The notes beneath the pieces were generated by a model. That model was not told the origin of the DNA. It saw only the letters and a program-made list of their open reading frames with translations, and ran no database searches. From Pseudomonas libanensis (GTDB lineage Bacteria > Pseudomonadota > Gammaproteobacteria > Pseudomonadales > Pseudomonadaceae): a DNA stretch of 64,000 nucleotides. The stretch is taken from positions 248,001-312,000 of the forward strand of contig NZ_JYLH01000002.1 of the NCBI RefSeq assembly GCF_001439685.1, given 5' to 3'. This document shows, piece after piece, positions 21,895-29,609 of the stretch. The first letter of the stretch is position 1. Each line of letters begins with the position of its first letter. Position numbers and translations under genes: made by a program.

Positions 21895-22392
21895 TCACTC
21901 ATCCTTCTCCAGCAGCTTGACGACCCGTGGCATCACACTGAATACCACCAGCGCCAGCAGCGTACTGAGTACCGCAGTCGATTCACGCCCCATCCCCGCC
22001 GCCACGCCAATGGCGGCGGTCATCCACAACCCGGCCGCCGTGGTCAGGCCCTTCACATGCTGACCCTCTTCGTCCTCCTTGCCCTTGAGGATGGTGCCTG
22101 CACCGAGGAAGCCGATCCCTGCAATCACCCCCTGCACGACACGGCTCATGGCGTCTGCCTGGCTGCCGGACACTTGCGGTACCAGCACAAACAATGCGGC
22201 GCCCAAGGCCACCAGCATATGGGTGCGCACCCCGGCCGCCTTGCCCTTTTGTTCCCGTTCAAACCCCAGGATGCCGCCCAAAAGCGCGGCGATGAGCAGG
22301 CGCACGGTGATTTGCGTCAACTGCCGAGCGTCGCCGATGTCGGCAAATTCAGCCTGCAGGGTTTGCCACACTTGATGCCACCAGGCGTCCAT
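21895..22392 (-). CDS. MgtC/SapB family membrane protein
   Basis: The 165-aa protein has four hydrophobic segments and the MgtC-family signature GGILGFEREQKGKAAGVRTH at about residues 39-58, followed by GVIAGIGFLGAGTILK. MgtC proteins are inner-membrane proteins linked to Mg2+ limitation, acid stress and virulence through regulation of the F-ATPase in some species. This protein lacks the long soluble C-terminal ACT-like domain of Salmonella MgtC, so it is the short SapB-like form. It converges with the serralysin-tail gene. Confidence 0.88.
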   Translation of the reverse strand: MDAWWHQVWQTLQAEFADIGDARQLTQITVRLLIAALLGGILGFEREQKGKAAGVRTHMLVALGAALFVLVPQVSGSQADAMSRVVQGVIAGIGFLGAGTILKGKEDEEGQHVKGLTTAAGLWMTAAIGVAAGMGRESTAVLSTLLALVVFSVMPRVVKLLEKDE

Positions 22393-22511
22393 GGATGTGT
22401 CCCTTCTTATTGTGAATGAAAGGTAGACATCACAGACCGCCAGTCAGTTGCCTGGAACCCGCCAGCGTTGCCGTCGCCTAACCGGACATAGCCCATGAAC
22501 AGGAGATCGCC

Positions 22512-22751
22512 ATGTCTGTACGCATCGAAAATCATTTGTGCTACTTCACGCTCGACAAGACCGGCAAGGAACAAAGCCTGCCGGCTACTCGGGTAAACAT
22601 CCTTACCGACAATGAAAAATCCATGTCTTATGTTGAATTGGCCGGCCAGCAGATCTACATCACCGAAGCCGAGGCCGACGCCCTCACAGTAGAGGGCGCC
22701 AAGGATGGTCGTAATCACGTAAAGGCCGAAAAACCGGGTTCGGTGATTTAA
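22512..22751 (+). CDS. DUF3203 family small protein
   Basis: The 79-aa acidic protein (MSVRIENHLCYFTLD...) matches my memory of the Pseudomonas DUF3203 family. It has no signal or membrane segment and looks like a small beta-rich cytosolic protein. GGAG precedes the ATG. Function unknown. Its stop codon ends one base before the long Anr-box palindrome, so the palindrome may also act in its 3' end. Confidence 0.75.
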   Translation: MSVRIENHLCYFTLDKTGKEQSLPATRVNILTDNEKSMSYVELAGQQIYITEAEADALTVEGAKDGRNHVKAEKPGSVI

Positions 22752-22775
22752 TTGATCTGTATCAATACAGATCAA
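22752..22775. promoter_or_regulatory. Anr/FNR box inside a larger perfect palindrome
   Basis: TTGATCTGTATCAA at 22752-22765 is a perfect TTGAT-N4-ATCAA Anr/FNR box. The 11-nt arm TTGATCTGTAT (22752-22762) is also perfectly complementary to 22765-22775 around CA. The site lies 171 bp upstream of ccoG, a gene tied to cbb3 oxidase assembly that is often under Anr control. Confidence 0.65.
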
Positions 22776-22782
22776 ATCCCCT

Positions 22783-22809
22783 CTGTACCCCAGTGAGCCT
22801 GGGGTACAG
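22783..22809. terminator. Strong hairpin between DUF3203 and ccoG
   Basis: CTGTACCCCAG pairs perfectly with CTGGGGTACAG around TGAGC. No T-run follows, so it may be a Rho-dependent or mRNA-stabilising 3' structure for the DUF3203 transcript rather than a classic terminator. If the Anr box drives ccoG, the hairpin would fall in or near that leader. Confidence 0.45.
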
Positions 22810-22936
22810 CAGATTGCCAAAGACGGTTAAACCAGACCCATCTGATCCGCTTTTTATCACTATACCTGAGCCTGTTATGTATACAGCCTGTCGCCCATAG
22901 TTCCCCGGCCTGATGGAGGCTGATGAGCGAACGACC

Positions 22937-24346
22937 ATGAGCGAACGAATCCCAACCGTGGAAACCTTTGAGCCCAACCACCTAAAGAAGGTGAAGGCCA
23001 AATCCAGCGACAACCTGATCCATACCCGCAGCTTCACCGGCGTGTTCCGCACCTTACGCGTCGGCGGTGCCGGCCTGCTGTTCCTGGCCTTTTTCGGCAC
23101 CGTATGGCTGAACTGGAGTGGCCGCCAAGCCGTGCTGTGGGACCTGGCCGAGAGTAAGTTTCACATCTTCGGTGCTACTTTCTGGCCTCAGGATTTCATC
23201 CTGCTGTCGGCGCTGCTGATCATCTGCGCCTTCGGCCTGTTTGCGATCACGGTGTTTGCCGGCCGCGTATGGTGCGGCTACACCTGCCCGCAAAGCTCGT
23301 TCACCTGGCTGTTCATGTGGTGTGAAAAGGTCACCGAGGGCGAGCGCAACCAACGCATCAAGCTGCAAGCCGCACCGTGGAGCCTGAATAAACTGGCGCG
23401 GCGCTCGGCCAAACATACGTTGTGGCTGGGTATCAGCGTGCTGACGGGGCTGACGTTTGTTGGCTACTTCACGCCCATCCGTCCGCTCACTACCGAATTG
23501 CTGACCTGGCAGATGGGCGGCGTGAGCCTGTTCTGGGTGCTGTTTTTTACCGGCGCCACTTACATCAATGCCGGCTGGCTGCGCGAAGCGGTGTGCATGC
23601 ACATGTGCCCTTATGCGCGGTTCCAGAGCGTGATGTTTGATAAAGACACCCTGACCATTTCCTACGACGCCGCCCGCGGCGAACGCCGTGGCCCGCGTAA
23701 ACGCGAAGCGCAGCCGGCAGAGGTCGGCCTCGGCGATTGCATCGACTGCCAATTGTGCGTGCAGGTATGCCCCACCGGCATCGATATTCGTGACGGCCTG
23801 CAAATGGAATGCATCGGCTGCGCGGCATGCATCGACGCGTGTGACTCGATCATGGACAAAATGGGCTATGCCCGTGGCTTGGTGAGCTATACCAGCGAAC
23901 ACCAACTGCAAGGCGGCAAGACTCACCTGCTGCGACCCCGCCTGATCGGCTACAGTGCCGTGCTGTTGGTGATGATCGCAGCCTTGGTGGTGGCCTTGGT
24001 CGAACGGCCGATGGTATCGCTGGACGTGACCAAGGACCGTGGTATGTTCCGCGAAAACAGCCAGGGCTTGATCGAAAACATCTACAGCCTCAAGGTCATC
24101 AACAAGACCCAGCAACGCCAGGACTACCGTCTGGAACTGGTGGACGCCGACGGCTTCCAGTTGCAGGGCAAGACCCAGGTCAGCCTGGCGCCCGGGGAAA
24201 TCGTCGATGTACCGGTGTCGGTGGCATTGCTGGCGGACAAACCGGTGAGCAGTTCGCAGGCTATCCGCTTCAAAGTCACGGATGTGGATGAACCCTGGAT
24301 CTACAGCGCTGCAGACAGTCGTTTTGTTGCACCGTTGAATCGCTGA
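22937..24346 (+). CDS. ccoG: Cytochrome c oxidase accessory protein CcoG (FixG/RdxA-like)
   Basis: The 469-aa polyferredoxin-type membrane protein (start MSERIPTVETFEP) has about five membrane segments, a membrane-embedded motif WCGYTCPQSSFTWLFMWCE, two [4Fe-4S] motifs (CIDCQLCVQVCP and CIGCAACIDACD) and a C-terminal Ig-like FixG domain. CcoG assists cbb3 cytochrome oxidase assembly, likely by reducing copper for the CuB centre. It lies apart from any ccoNOPQ genes in this window. An Anr box upstream fits microaerobic induction. The start at 22913 would add eight residues; a five-codon ORF overlaps the chosen start. Confidence 0.9.
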   Translation: MSERIPTVETFEPNHLKKVKAKSSDNLIHTRSFTGVFRTLRVGGAGLLFLAFFGTVWLNWSGRQAVLWDLAESKFHIFGATFWPQDFILLSALLIICAFGLFAITVFAGRVWCGYTCPQSSFTWLFMWCEKVTEGERNQRIKLQAAPWSLNKLARRSAKHTLWLGISVLTGLTFVGYFTPIRPLTTELLTWQMGGVSLFWVLFFTGATYINAGWLREAVCMHMCPYARFQSVMFDKDTLTISYDAARGERRGPRKREAQPAEVGLGDCIDCQLCVQVCPTGIDIRDGLQMECIGCAACIDACDSIMDKMGYARGLVSYTSEHQLQGGKTHLLRPRLIGYSAVLLVMIAALVVALVERPMVSLDVTKDRGMFRENSQGLIENIYSLKVINKTQQRQDYRLELVDADGFQLQGKTQVSLAPGEIVDVPVSVALLADKPVSSSQAIRFKVTDVDEPWIYSAADSRFVAPLNR

Positions 24347-24348
24347 AG

Positions 24349-24366
24349 TCTATCTGGATAGATAGA
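24349..24366. promoter_or_regulatory. Inverted repeat upstream of the MocR-type regulator
   Basis: TCTATCT at 24349-24355 and AGATAGA at 24360-24366 form a perfect inverted repeat around GGAT, 42 bp before the regulator start and 3 bp after the ccoG stop. MocR regulators are often autoregulated, so an operator role is possible; a weak terminator role for ccoG is the alternative. Confidence 0.4.
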
Positions 24367-24407
24367 GATCCCCAGCGTACACACAGAAAAACCTGTTTAA
24401 GGCCCCC

Positions 24408-25817
24408 ATGAAACGCTACGAAAAATTCGCCGACGACATCGCAGAACTGATCCGCTCCGGCGTTCTCGGCCCTGGCCAGCGCGTACCCTCGGTGCGCTAT
24501 GCCAGCCAGACCTATGGCGTCAGCCCGTCCACAGTGTTCCAGGCTTACTATCTGCTGGAGCGCCGCGGCCTGATTCGCGCACGGCCGCGTTCCGGCTACT
24601 TCGTCAACACCCATGCGCCCAGCCCGTTTTCCGAACCGGAGGTGAGTGAGCAGGTGCACGAATCCACCGATGTAGACGTGAGCGAACTGGTGTTCTCGGT
24701 CCTGGACTCCATCAAGGACCCCAACACCGTGCCCTTTGGCTCGGCGTTCCCCAGCCCGATGTTATTCCCACTGCCCCGTCTGGCTCGGTCCCTTGCCAGT
24801 GCCAGCCGCGAAATGGACCCGCGCCTGGTCGTCACCGACATGTCGCCGGGCAATCCGCAACTGCGCCGACAGATTGCCCTGCGTTACATGGTCGGCGGCC
24901 TGATGCTGCCCATGGAGGAGCTGTTGATCACCAATGGCGCCCTTGAAGCACTGAACCTGTGCCTGCAGGCCGTGACCGAACCCGGCGACCTGGTTGCCAT
25001 CGAGGCCCCGGCGTTCTATGCCTGCCTGCAAGTGCTGGAGCGCCTGAAGCTCAAGGCCGTGGAAATCCCGGTGCACCCACGCGACGGCATTGACCTCGAC
25101 GCCCTTGCCCAATGCCTTGAGCGCTATCCGATCAAGGCCTGCTGGACCATGACCAGCTTCCAGAACCCCATGGGCGCGACCTTGCCGGAGGCAAAAAAAC
25201 AGGCGCTGGTGGAACTGCTGCGCAGCCATCAGGTGCCGTTGATCGAAGATGACGTCTATGCAGAGCTGTATTACGGGCAGCAAGCGCCCAAGCCGGCCAA
25301 GGCTTTCGATACAGAAGGGTTGGTGATGCACTGCGGTTCCTTTGCCAAGAGCCTGGCACCGGGTTACCGCGTCGGCTGGGTCGCGGCCGGGCGTTTCGCG
25401 CAGAAGGTTGAGCGCCTGAAACTGATGACCTCGTTGTGCCCATCGATGCCGGCCCAGGCGGCAATTGCCGACTACCTGCAGCACGGCGGTTATGACCGGC
25501 ACCTGCGCAAACTGCGCTATGCCCTGGAAGAACAGCAAAGCGCCATGCTGGCAGCCATCGCCCGTTACTTCCCGGCCCAGACACGGGTCAGCCAGCCGGC
25601 CGGCGGGTATTTCCTGTGGCTGGAATTGCCGGAACAGACCGACTCACTGAAATTGTTCAAAATGGCTTTGGCCCAAGGCATCAGCATTGCCCCGGGGCCA
25701 ATTTTTTCGGCGACCCGACGGTTCAGCAATTGCATTCGCTTGAACTACGGCAGCCCGTGGACCGAGGCGTCGGAAAAGGCCATGGAAACGCTAGGGCGGA
25801 TTGTGCGTTCGTTTTAA
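24408..25817 (+). CDS. MocR/PdxR-type GntR regulator with aminotransferase-like domain
   Basis: The 469-aa protein joins an N-terminal GntR winged helix (residues ~5-70; YASQTYGVSPSTVFQAYYLL) by a linker to a class I aminotransferase fold (~110-465). The PLP-binding Lys lies in HCGSFAKSLAPGYRVGW, and NGALEALNLC and FQNPMGATLP are further fold signatures. MocR proteins sense PLP or PLP-amino acid adducts and control vitamin B6, GABA or amino acid genes. It stands alone after ccoG, so its target is not shown by context. Confidence 0.88.
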   Translation: MKRYEKFADDIAELIRSGVLGPGQRVPSVRYASQTYGVSPSTVFQAYYLLERRGLIRARPRSGYFVNTHAPSPFSEPEVSEQVHESTDVDVSELVFSVLDSIKDPNTVPFGSAFPSPMLFPLPRLARSLASASREMDPRLVVTDMSPGNPQLRRQIALRYMVGGLMLPMEELLITNGALEALNLCLQAVTEPGDLVAIEAPAFYACLQVLERLKLKAVEIPVHPRDGIDLDALAQCLERYPIKACWTMTSFQNPMGATLPEAKKQALVELLRSHQVPLIEDDVYAELYYGQQAPKPAKAFDTEGLVMHCGSFAKSLAPGYRVGWVAAGRFAQKVERLKLMTSLCPSMPAQAAIADYLQHGGYDRHLRKLRYALEEQQSAMLAAIARYFPAQTRVSQPAGGYFLWLELPEQTDSLKLFKMALAQGISIAPGPIFSATRRFSNCIRLNYGSPWTEASEKAMETLGRIVRSF

Positions 25818-25921
25818 CGGTGGGCTATTCCACCCGTAAAAATTCCGAGGCGCGCCTACTAGCAGCATTCGCGCAAGACGGCTACGACGTGCTGCAAAAC
25901 CTGGGGCGCTAGCCTCGAGAT

Positions 25922-26668
25922 TTAACGTCCTCCACCCAGATCCAGGAAGGTTCCGGTGGCGTATGAAGCCTTGTCCGACAGCAGCCAGATAATCGCCTCC
26001 GCCACCTCGTCCGGGCGCCCACCACGGGCCATGGGAATGCCGGACTCCAGCTTGCTGACCCGGTCCGGGTCACCGCTGAGGGCGTGGAAATCGGTAAAGA
26101 TGTAGCCGGGACGTACCGCGTTGACACGAATGCCTTCACCCGCGACCTCTTTCGACAGGCCAAGCGTGAAGGTGTCCAGGGCACCCTTGGACGCAGCATA
26201 GTCGACATACTCACCCGGCGATCCCAGGCGCGCCGCCACCGACGATACGTTGACAATGCTGCCACCCTGGCCGCCATGCCGGGGCGACATGCGCAGCACC
26301 GCATGCTTGGCGCACAGGATCGGGCCCAGCACATTGGTCTTCATGATTTTCAGGAGACGAAATTCGGACATTTCATCGACCCGCGACTTATGCCCAACCG
26401 TGCCGGCATTATTGACCAGTGCCGTGACACGGCCCAGTTCGGCGTCCACGCGATTGAACAACGCGATCACCTCATCTTCGCTGCTGACATCGGCGCGCAC
26501 CGCAATGGCCTGGGCGCCCAAACCGCGCACTTGTTCAAGCATGCCCTGGGCGGCCTTCTCGTCAGAGTGGTAATTAATGCAGATGCGATACCCCTCGCGA
26601 GCGGCCAGCAGCGCCGTCTCGGCACCAATACCACGGCTACCTCCGGTGATGATGACAACTTTATCCAT
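25922..26668 (-). CDS. SDR family oxidoreductase
   Basis: The 248-aa protein (start MDKVVIITGG, preceded by GGAGAC) is a classical short-chain dehydrogenase: TGGSRGIG cofactor motif at residues 8-15, NNAG at about 90, catalytic Ser in NVSSVAARLG and YDYAASKG-type catalytic motif (YVDYAASKG) with Tyr and Lys spaced correctly, plus NAVRPGYI. An N-terminal lysine/arginine arrangement and the absence of an acidic residue after strand 2 fit NADP(H). Substrate unknown. The 104 bp between it and the MocR gene hold no clear gene. Confidence 0.88.
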   Translation of the reverse strand: MDKVVIITGGSRGIGAETALLAAREGYRICINYHSDEKAAQGMLEQVRGLGAQAIAVRADVSSEDEVIALFNRVDAELGRVTALVNNAGTVGHKSRVDEMSEFRLLKIMKTNVLGPILCAKHAVLRMSPRHGGQGGSIVNVSSVAARLGSPGEYVDYAASKGALDTFTLGLSKEVAGEGIRVNAVRPGYIFTDFHALSGDPDRVSKLESGIPMARGGRPDEVAEAIIWLLSDKASYATGTFLDLGGGR

Positions 26669-26722
26669 GGCTGCGGTCTCCAGATTCAACCTGATGTTTA
26701 GGGTTGGATCCAAGAATACCCG

Positions 26723-28819
26723 TCACTCATAGCTTTTGTCAGGCGCTACCGTTTGTTCGGCGCTCCGGATATCTGCCATGAAGCTATCGGCTGGCAATGG
26801 GTGCCCCAACAAGTAGCCCTGCAACGAATCACATCCCAGGCGAGTGAGAAAATCCTGCTGCACATCGGTTTCCACGCCTTCGGCCACAATTCGCAAGCCC
26901 AGGGCCTGGCCGAGGGCCACGATGGCCGAGACGATCGCCGCGTCGTCGCTGTCGTGTTCCAGGTCGCGCACGAAGCCGCGATCAATCTTCAACTCGTTGG
27001 CCGGCAGGCGCTTGAGGTACATCAGGCTGGAGTAGCCGGTGCCAAAGTCATCGATGGACAGGTCGACGCCCATGTCCGAGAGCTGCTGCAACACCGTCAT
27101 GCTCGCGTCGGCATCGCTCATGGCGGTGGTCTCGGTAATTTCCAGGGTCAGGCTGTTGGCGGGCAATTGGTGACGCTCCAGGGCGGCCGCTACGCTGTTG
27201 ACCAACCCGGCGTGACAGAACTGCAACGCCGAGAGGTTCACGGCAATGCGCCAGCTCCCATAACCCTGGGCGTACCACAGGCTCATCTGGCGGCAGGCTT
27301 CGTTGAGTACCCACTCGCCAATGGGAATGATCAGCCCGGTCTTCTCCGCCAGTGCGATAAAAGTGGCCGGCAACAGCAGGCCTTGCTGCGGGTGCTCCCA
27401 GCGCAGCAACGCCTCGGCGCCCACCGCAATACCGCTCACCGCGTCGAACTTGGGCTGGTAATACAAGCGAAACTGCCCATGTTCGAGGGCATTGCGCAGG
27501 TCCTGCAACAGTTGCAATTGCTTGCGCGCATTAGTGTTCATCGATACATCGAAGAAGCTGTAGCCGTTCTTGCCCATGCCCTTAGCGTGGTACATCGCCG
27601 CATCGGCGTTCATCAACAATTCCTGAGGGCTGCTGCCGTTGCCCGGGAACAGGGCGATGCCGATGCTGGCAGAGATGTTCAACTCATGCTCGGCGACCTT
27701 GAAGGTGCGGTTGATCAGGCCGACCTGGCGCTCGGCCAAGCCCATGGCATCGTCCGGCTGGGTCAATTGCACCAGCAGCACAAACTCGTCACCGCCAATA
27801 CGGGCCAGGGTGTCCTGGCTGCGCAAGTCCTCGCGCAGACGCAGGCCGACCTCGCGCAGCAACTGGTCGCCCATGTGATGACCAAAGGCGTCATTGACCG
27901 GCTTGAAGCCATCCAGGTCGATAAACATCAAGGCAAAACAGCCGCCCCGCTCATTCACCGCCTGGATACCTTGCTGGATGCGATCCGCCAGCAGCGTGCG
28001 ATTGGGCAGGCCAGTGAGCATGTCATGCAGGGCCAGGTGGGTCAGCTCCTGGTTGGCCAGGGTCAGGGAATCGGCGAGCACGGCGGTGCGCGCTTCAAGG
28101 CGTGCGTCGAGCAGCGAGGTCAATAGCGCAATGACCAGCACCGCCAAAGAGGTCACCAAGACCAGGTTATCCAGGCCCCTGCCGCTCACGCCCGTCAGTG
28201 CGGCACCGCAAAAGCTGTCGTCGGCAAAACGCGCCGCGGCCATCCCGGTGAAGTGCATGCCGACGATAGCCACACCCATCACCACTGCCGCACCACCTCG
28301 CGCCAGGCGCACATAAGGCGTGTTGCGGCGCAGGTTGAAGGCGATCCACAGTGCCGCACCGCAAGCCACTACCGCGATCAATAACGAAGCGCCGAACAGG
28401 GTCAGGTCATAGTCGATACCCGGGGTCATGCGCATCGCAGCCATGCCGGTGTAATGCATACTGGCGATACCAGCCCCCATGACCAACGCACCGAACGCCA
28501 ACTGCCAGGCCGGCAGGCGTGGCTGACTGACCAGCCACAAGGCGAAGCCACTGGATAACACCGCAATCAACAGCGACAGCGCAGTGATGCCCAGGTCAAA
28601 CCCAAGGGTAAACGGCAGGCGCAGGGCCAACATGCCGATAAAGTGCATGGACCAGACACCGACGCCCATCGCCAATGCACCGCCGCTGATCCATAGATAA
28701 ACGGCGCGCCCCTTGGCGGTAGCGATACGCCCGGCCAGGTCCAACGCGGTGTAGGACGCCAGCACAGCGACGCACAGGGAAATCACGACAAGGGAGGTTG
28801 AATAGCTACCGATCAGCAT
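26723..28819 (-). CDS. MHYT-GGDEF-EAL membrane protein (c-di-GMP turnover)
   Basis: The 698-aa protein has seven N-terminal membrane segments with three MHYT-type motifs (SMHFIGM, SMHYTGM, GMHFTGM), thought to bind copper and sense gas or redox state. A GGDEF domain follows with intact GGDEF and an RSQD inhibitory site five residues earlier, then an EAL domain with EALLRWEHP, IDDFGTGYSSL and IVAEGVET. All key residues look intact, so it could both make and break c-di-GMP. This is the layout of P. aeruginosa MucR and NbdA. It lies alone, downstream of a repeat-rich gap. Confidence 0.9.
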   Translation of the reverse strand: MLIGSYSTSLVVISLCVAVLASYTALDLAGRIATAKGRAVYLWISGGALAMGVGVWSMHFIGMLALRLPFTLGFDLGITALSLLIAVLSSGFALWLVSQPRLPAWQLAFGALVMGAGIASMHYTGMAAMRMTPGIDYDLTLFGASLLIAVVACGAALWIAFNLRRNTPYVRLARGGAAVVMGVAIVGMHFTGMAAARFADDSFCGAALTGVSGRGLDNLVLVTSLAVLVIALLTSLLDARLEARTAVLADSLTLANQELTHLALHDMLTGLPNRTLLADRIQQGIQAVNERGGCFALMFIDLDGFKPVNDAFGHHMGDQLLREVGLRLREDLRSQDTLARIGGDEFVLLVQLTQPDDAMGLAERQVGLINRTFKVAEHELNISASIGIALFPGNGSSPQELLMNADAAMYHAKGMGKNGYSFFDVSMNTNARKQLQLLQDLRNALEHGQFRLYYQPKFDAVSGIAVGAEALLRWEHPQQGLLLPATFIALAEKTGLIIPIGEWVLNEACRQMSLWYAQGYGSWRIAVNLSALQFCHAGLVNSVAAALERHQLPANSLTLEITETTAMSDADASMTVLQQLSDMGVDLSIDDFGTGYSSLMYLKRLPANELKIDRGFVRDLEHDSDDAAIVSAIVALGQALGLRIVAEGVETDVQQDFLTRLGCDSLQGYLLGHPLPADSFMADIRSAEQTVAPDKSYE

Positions 28820-29161
28820 GGGACTTCTCGCGGGCTACCGGGGTGTAAAAGCCCGTGCAGGGTGGCAAAGCGGGCGATTGTAGCGAGAATGAATCTGGGG
28901 CAGGTGATTAATTATCAGAAGGCCATTAGTGATTTTTTGGCGTCAATCGGATGGCCTCATGAGGCATTTTCTGGCCACCAAGGATGATTAAAATGTGGGA
29001 GGGGCGATGCGAGGATTCGACTGCCCCCGATGGCCATGGGTATCTACACAACTCTGACGTAGCGACCGTCAGTAACCACGATGCGAAGCGAGCCGCTCTT
29101 GACCTTGATCTTGATCTGCTTTTGATCTCAGGCGCCCCGTTAAACCACGCTGGCCGGAATT

Positions 29162-29255
29162 CGACAGGGATTTGGGGGGTAAACCGGCAGGGATGCCGGT
29201 TTAGCCGCCCCGCGCCATGGATGGCGCGTGGCGGCGGCCCCCCAAATCCCTGTCG
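29162..29255. repeat. Three-stem (cruciform-like) palindromic repeat
   Basis: An 18-bp perfect outer stem (29162-29179 with 29238-29255) encloses two hairpins: a 9-bp perfect stem at 29181-29202 with loop GGGA, and a 15-bp stem with one mismatch at 29204-29235 with loop GG. Together they give a three-way junction of about 94 nt. Long palindromic repeats of this sort recur in P. fluorescens genomes; the family name cannot be settled here. Confidence 0.75.
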
Positions 29256-29410
29256 GATTACGGGCACACCGAGCCTGGGCGAGGTGCCGAGTGGTGGGGC
29301 AAGAGCGTTTTGGTTACTTTTGCGCTTTTCAAAAGTGACCCGCTGTAAAAGCGGAACCAATAGTGGTCGTTACCGCAGCAATGGATATGTACACGGTCTG
29401 ATCCAACATC

Positions 29411-29609
29411 CTGGTCGGCTGTCAGGCCGCCATCGGGGGCAAGCCCCCTCCCACATTTGGACCGAGACCACCCGTCAAATACTGGTCGGCTGTCAGGCCG
29501 CCATCGGAGGCAAGCCCCCTCCCACATTTGGACCGAGACCATCAGTCAAATACTGGTCGGCTGCCAAGCCGCCATCGGGGATCAAGCCCCCTCCCACATT
29601 TGGGCCGGG
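29411..29609. repeat. Three tandem 71-bp units carrying REP cores
   Basis: Units begin at 29411, 29482 and 29553. The first two are each 71 bp and nearly identical; the third is truncated by the opmB stop codon. Each holds the REP core GGCAAGCCCCCTCCCACATT or a close variant in direct orientation. The same core forms inverted REPIN pairs at 52460 and 62833. Confidence 0.9.

Larger units (their letters stand above)
28820..29609. other. Gene-free 790-bp repeat region
   Basis: I see no supportable gene here. It holds a REP-like half (about 28995), a composite repeat block (about 29030-29400) with a three-stem palindrome and two further hairpins at 29312-29354, and three tandem 71-bp units with REP cores up to the opmB stop. 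The short open frames crossing it follow the repeats and lack ribosome sites. Confidence 0.75.

Noticed and set aside
25820..25912. A 30-codon GTG-start frame (ending AQDGYDVLQNLGR) between the MocR and SDR genes
   Set aside because: The residues look protein-like, perhaps a gene remnant, but there is no ribosome site and no family match, so it is not annotated.
29162..29255. tRNA or riboswitch suggested by the three-stem fold
   Set aside because: No CCA end, anticodon arm or T-loop, and no downstream gene on the right strand at leader distance; kept only as a structural repeat.
29411..29609. Regular repeats resembling a CRISPR array
   Set aside because: The units are 71 bp and similar over their full length, with no unique spacers and no cas genes; they are tandem REP-bearing repeats.
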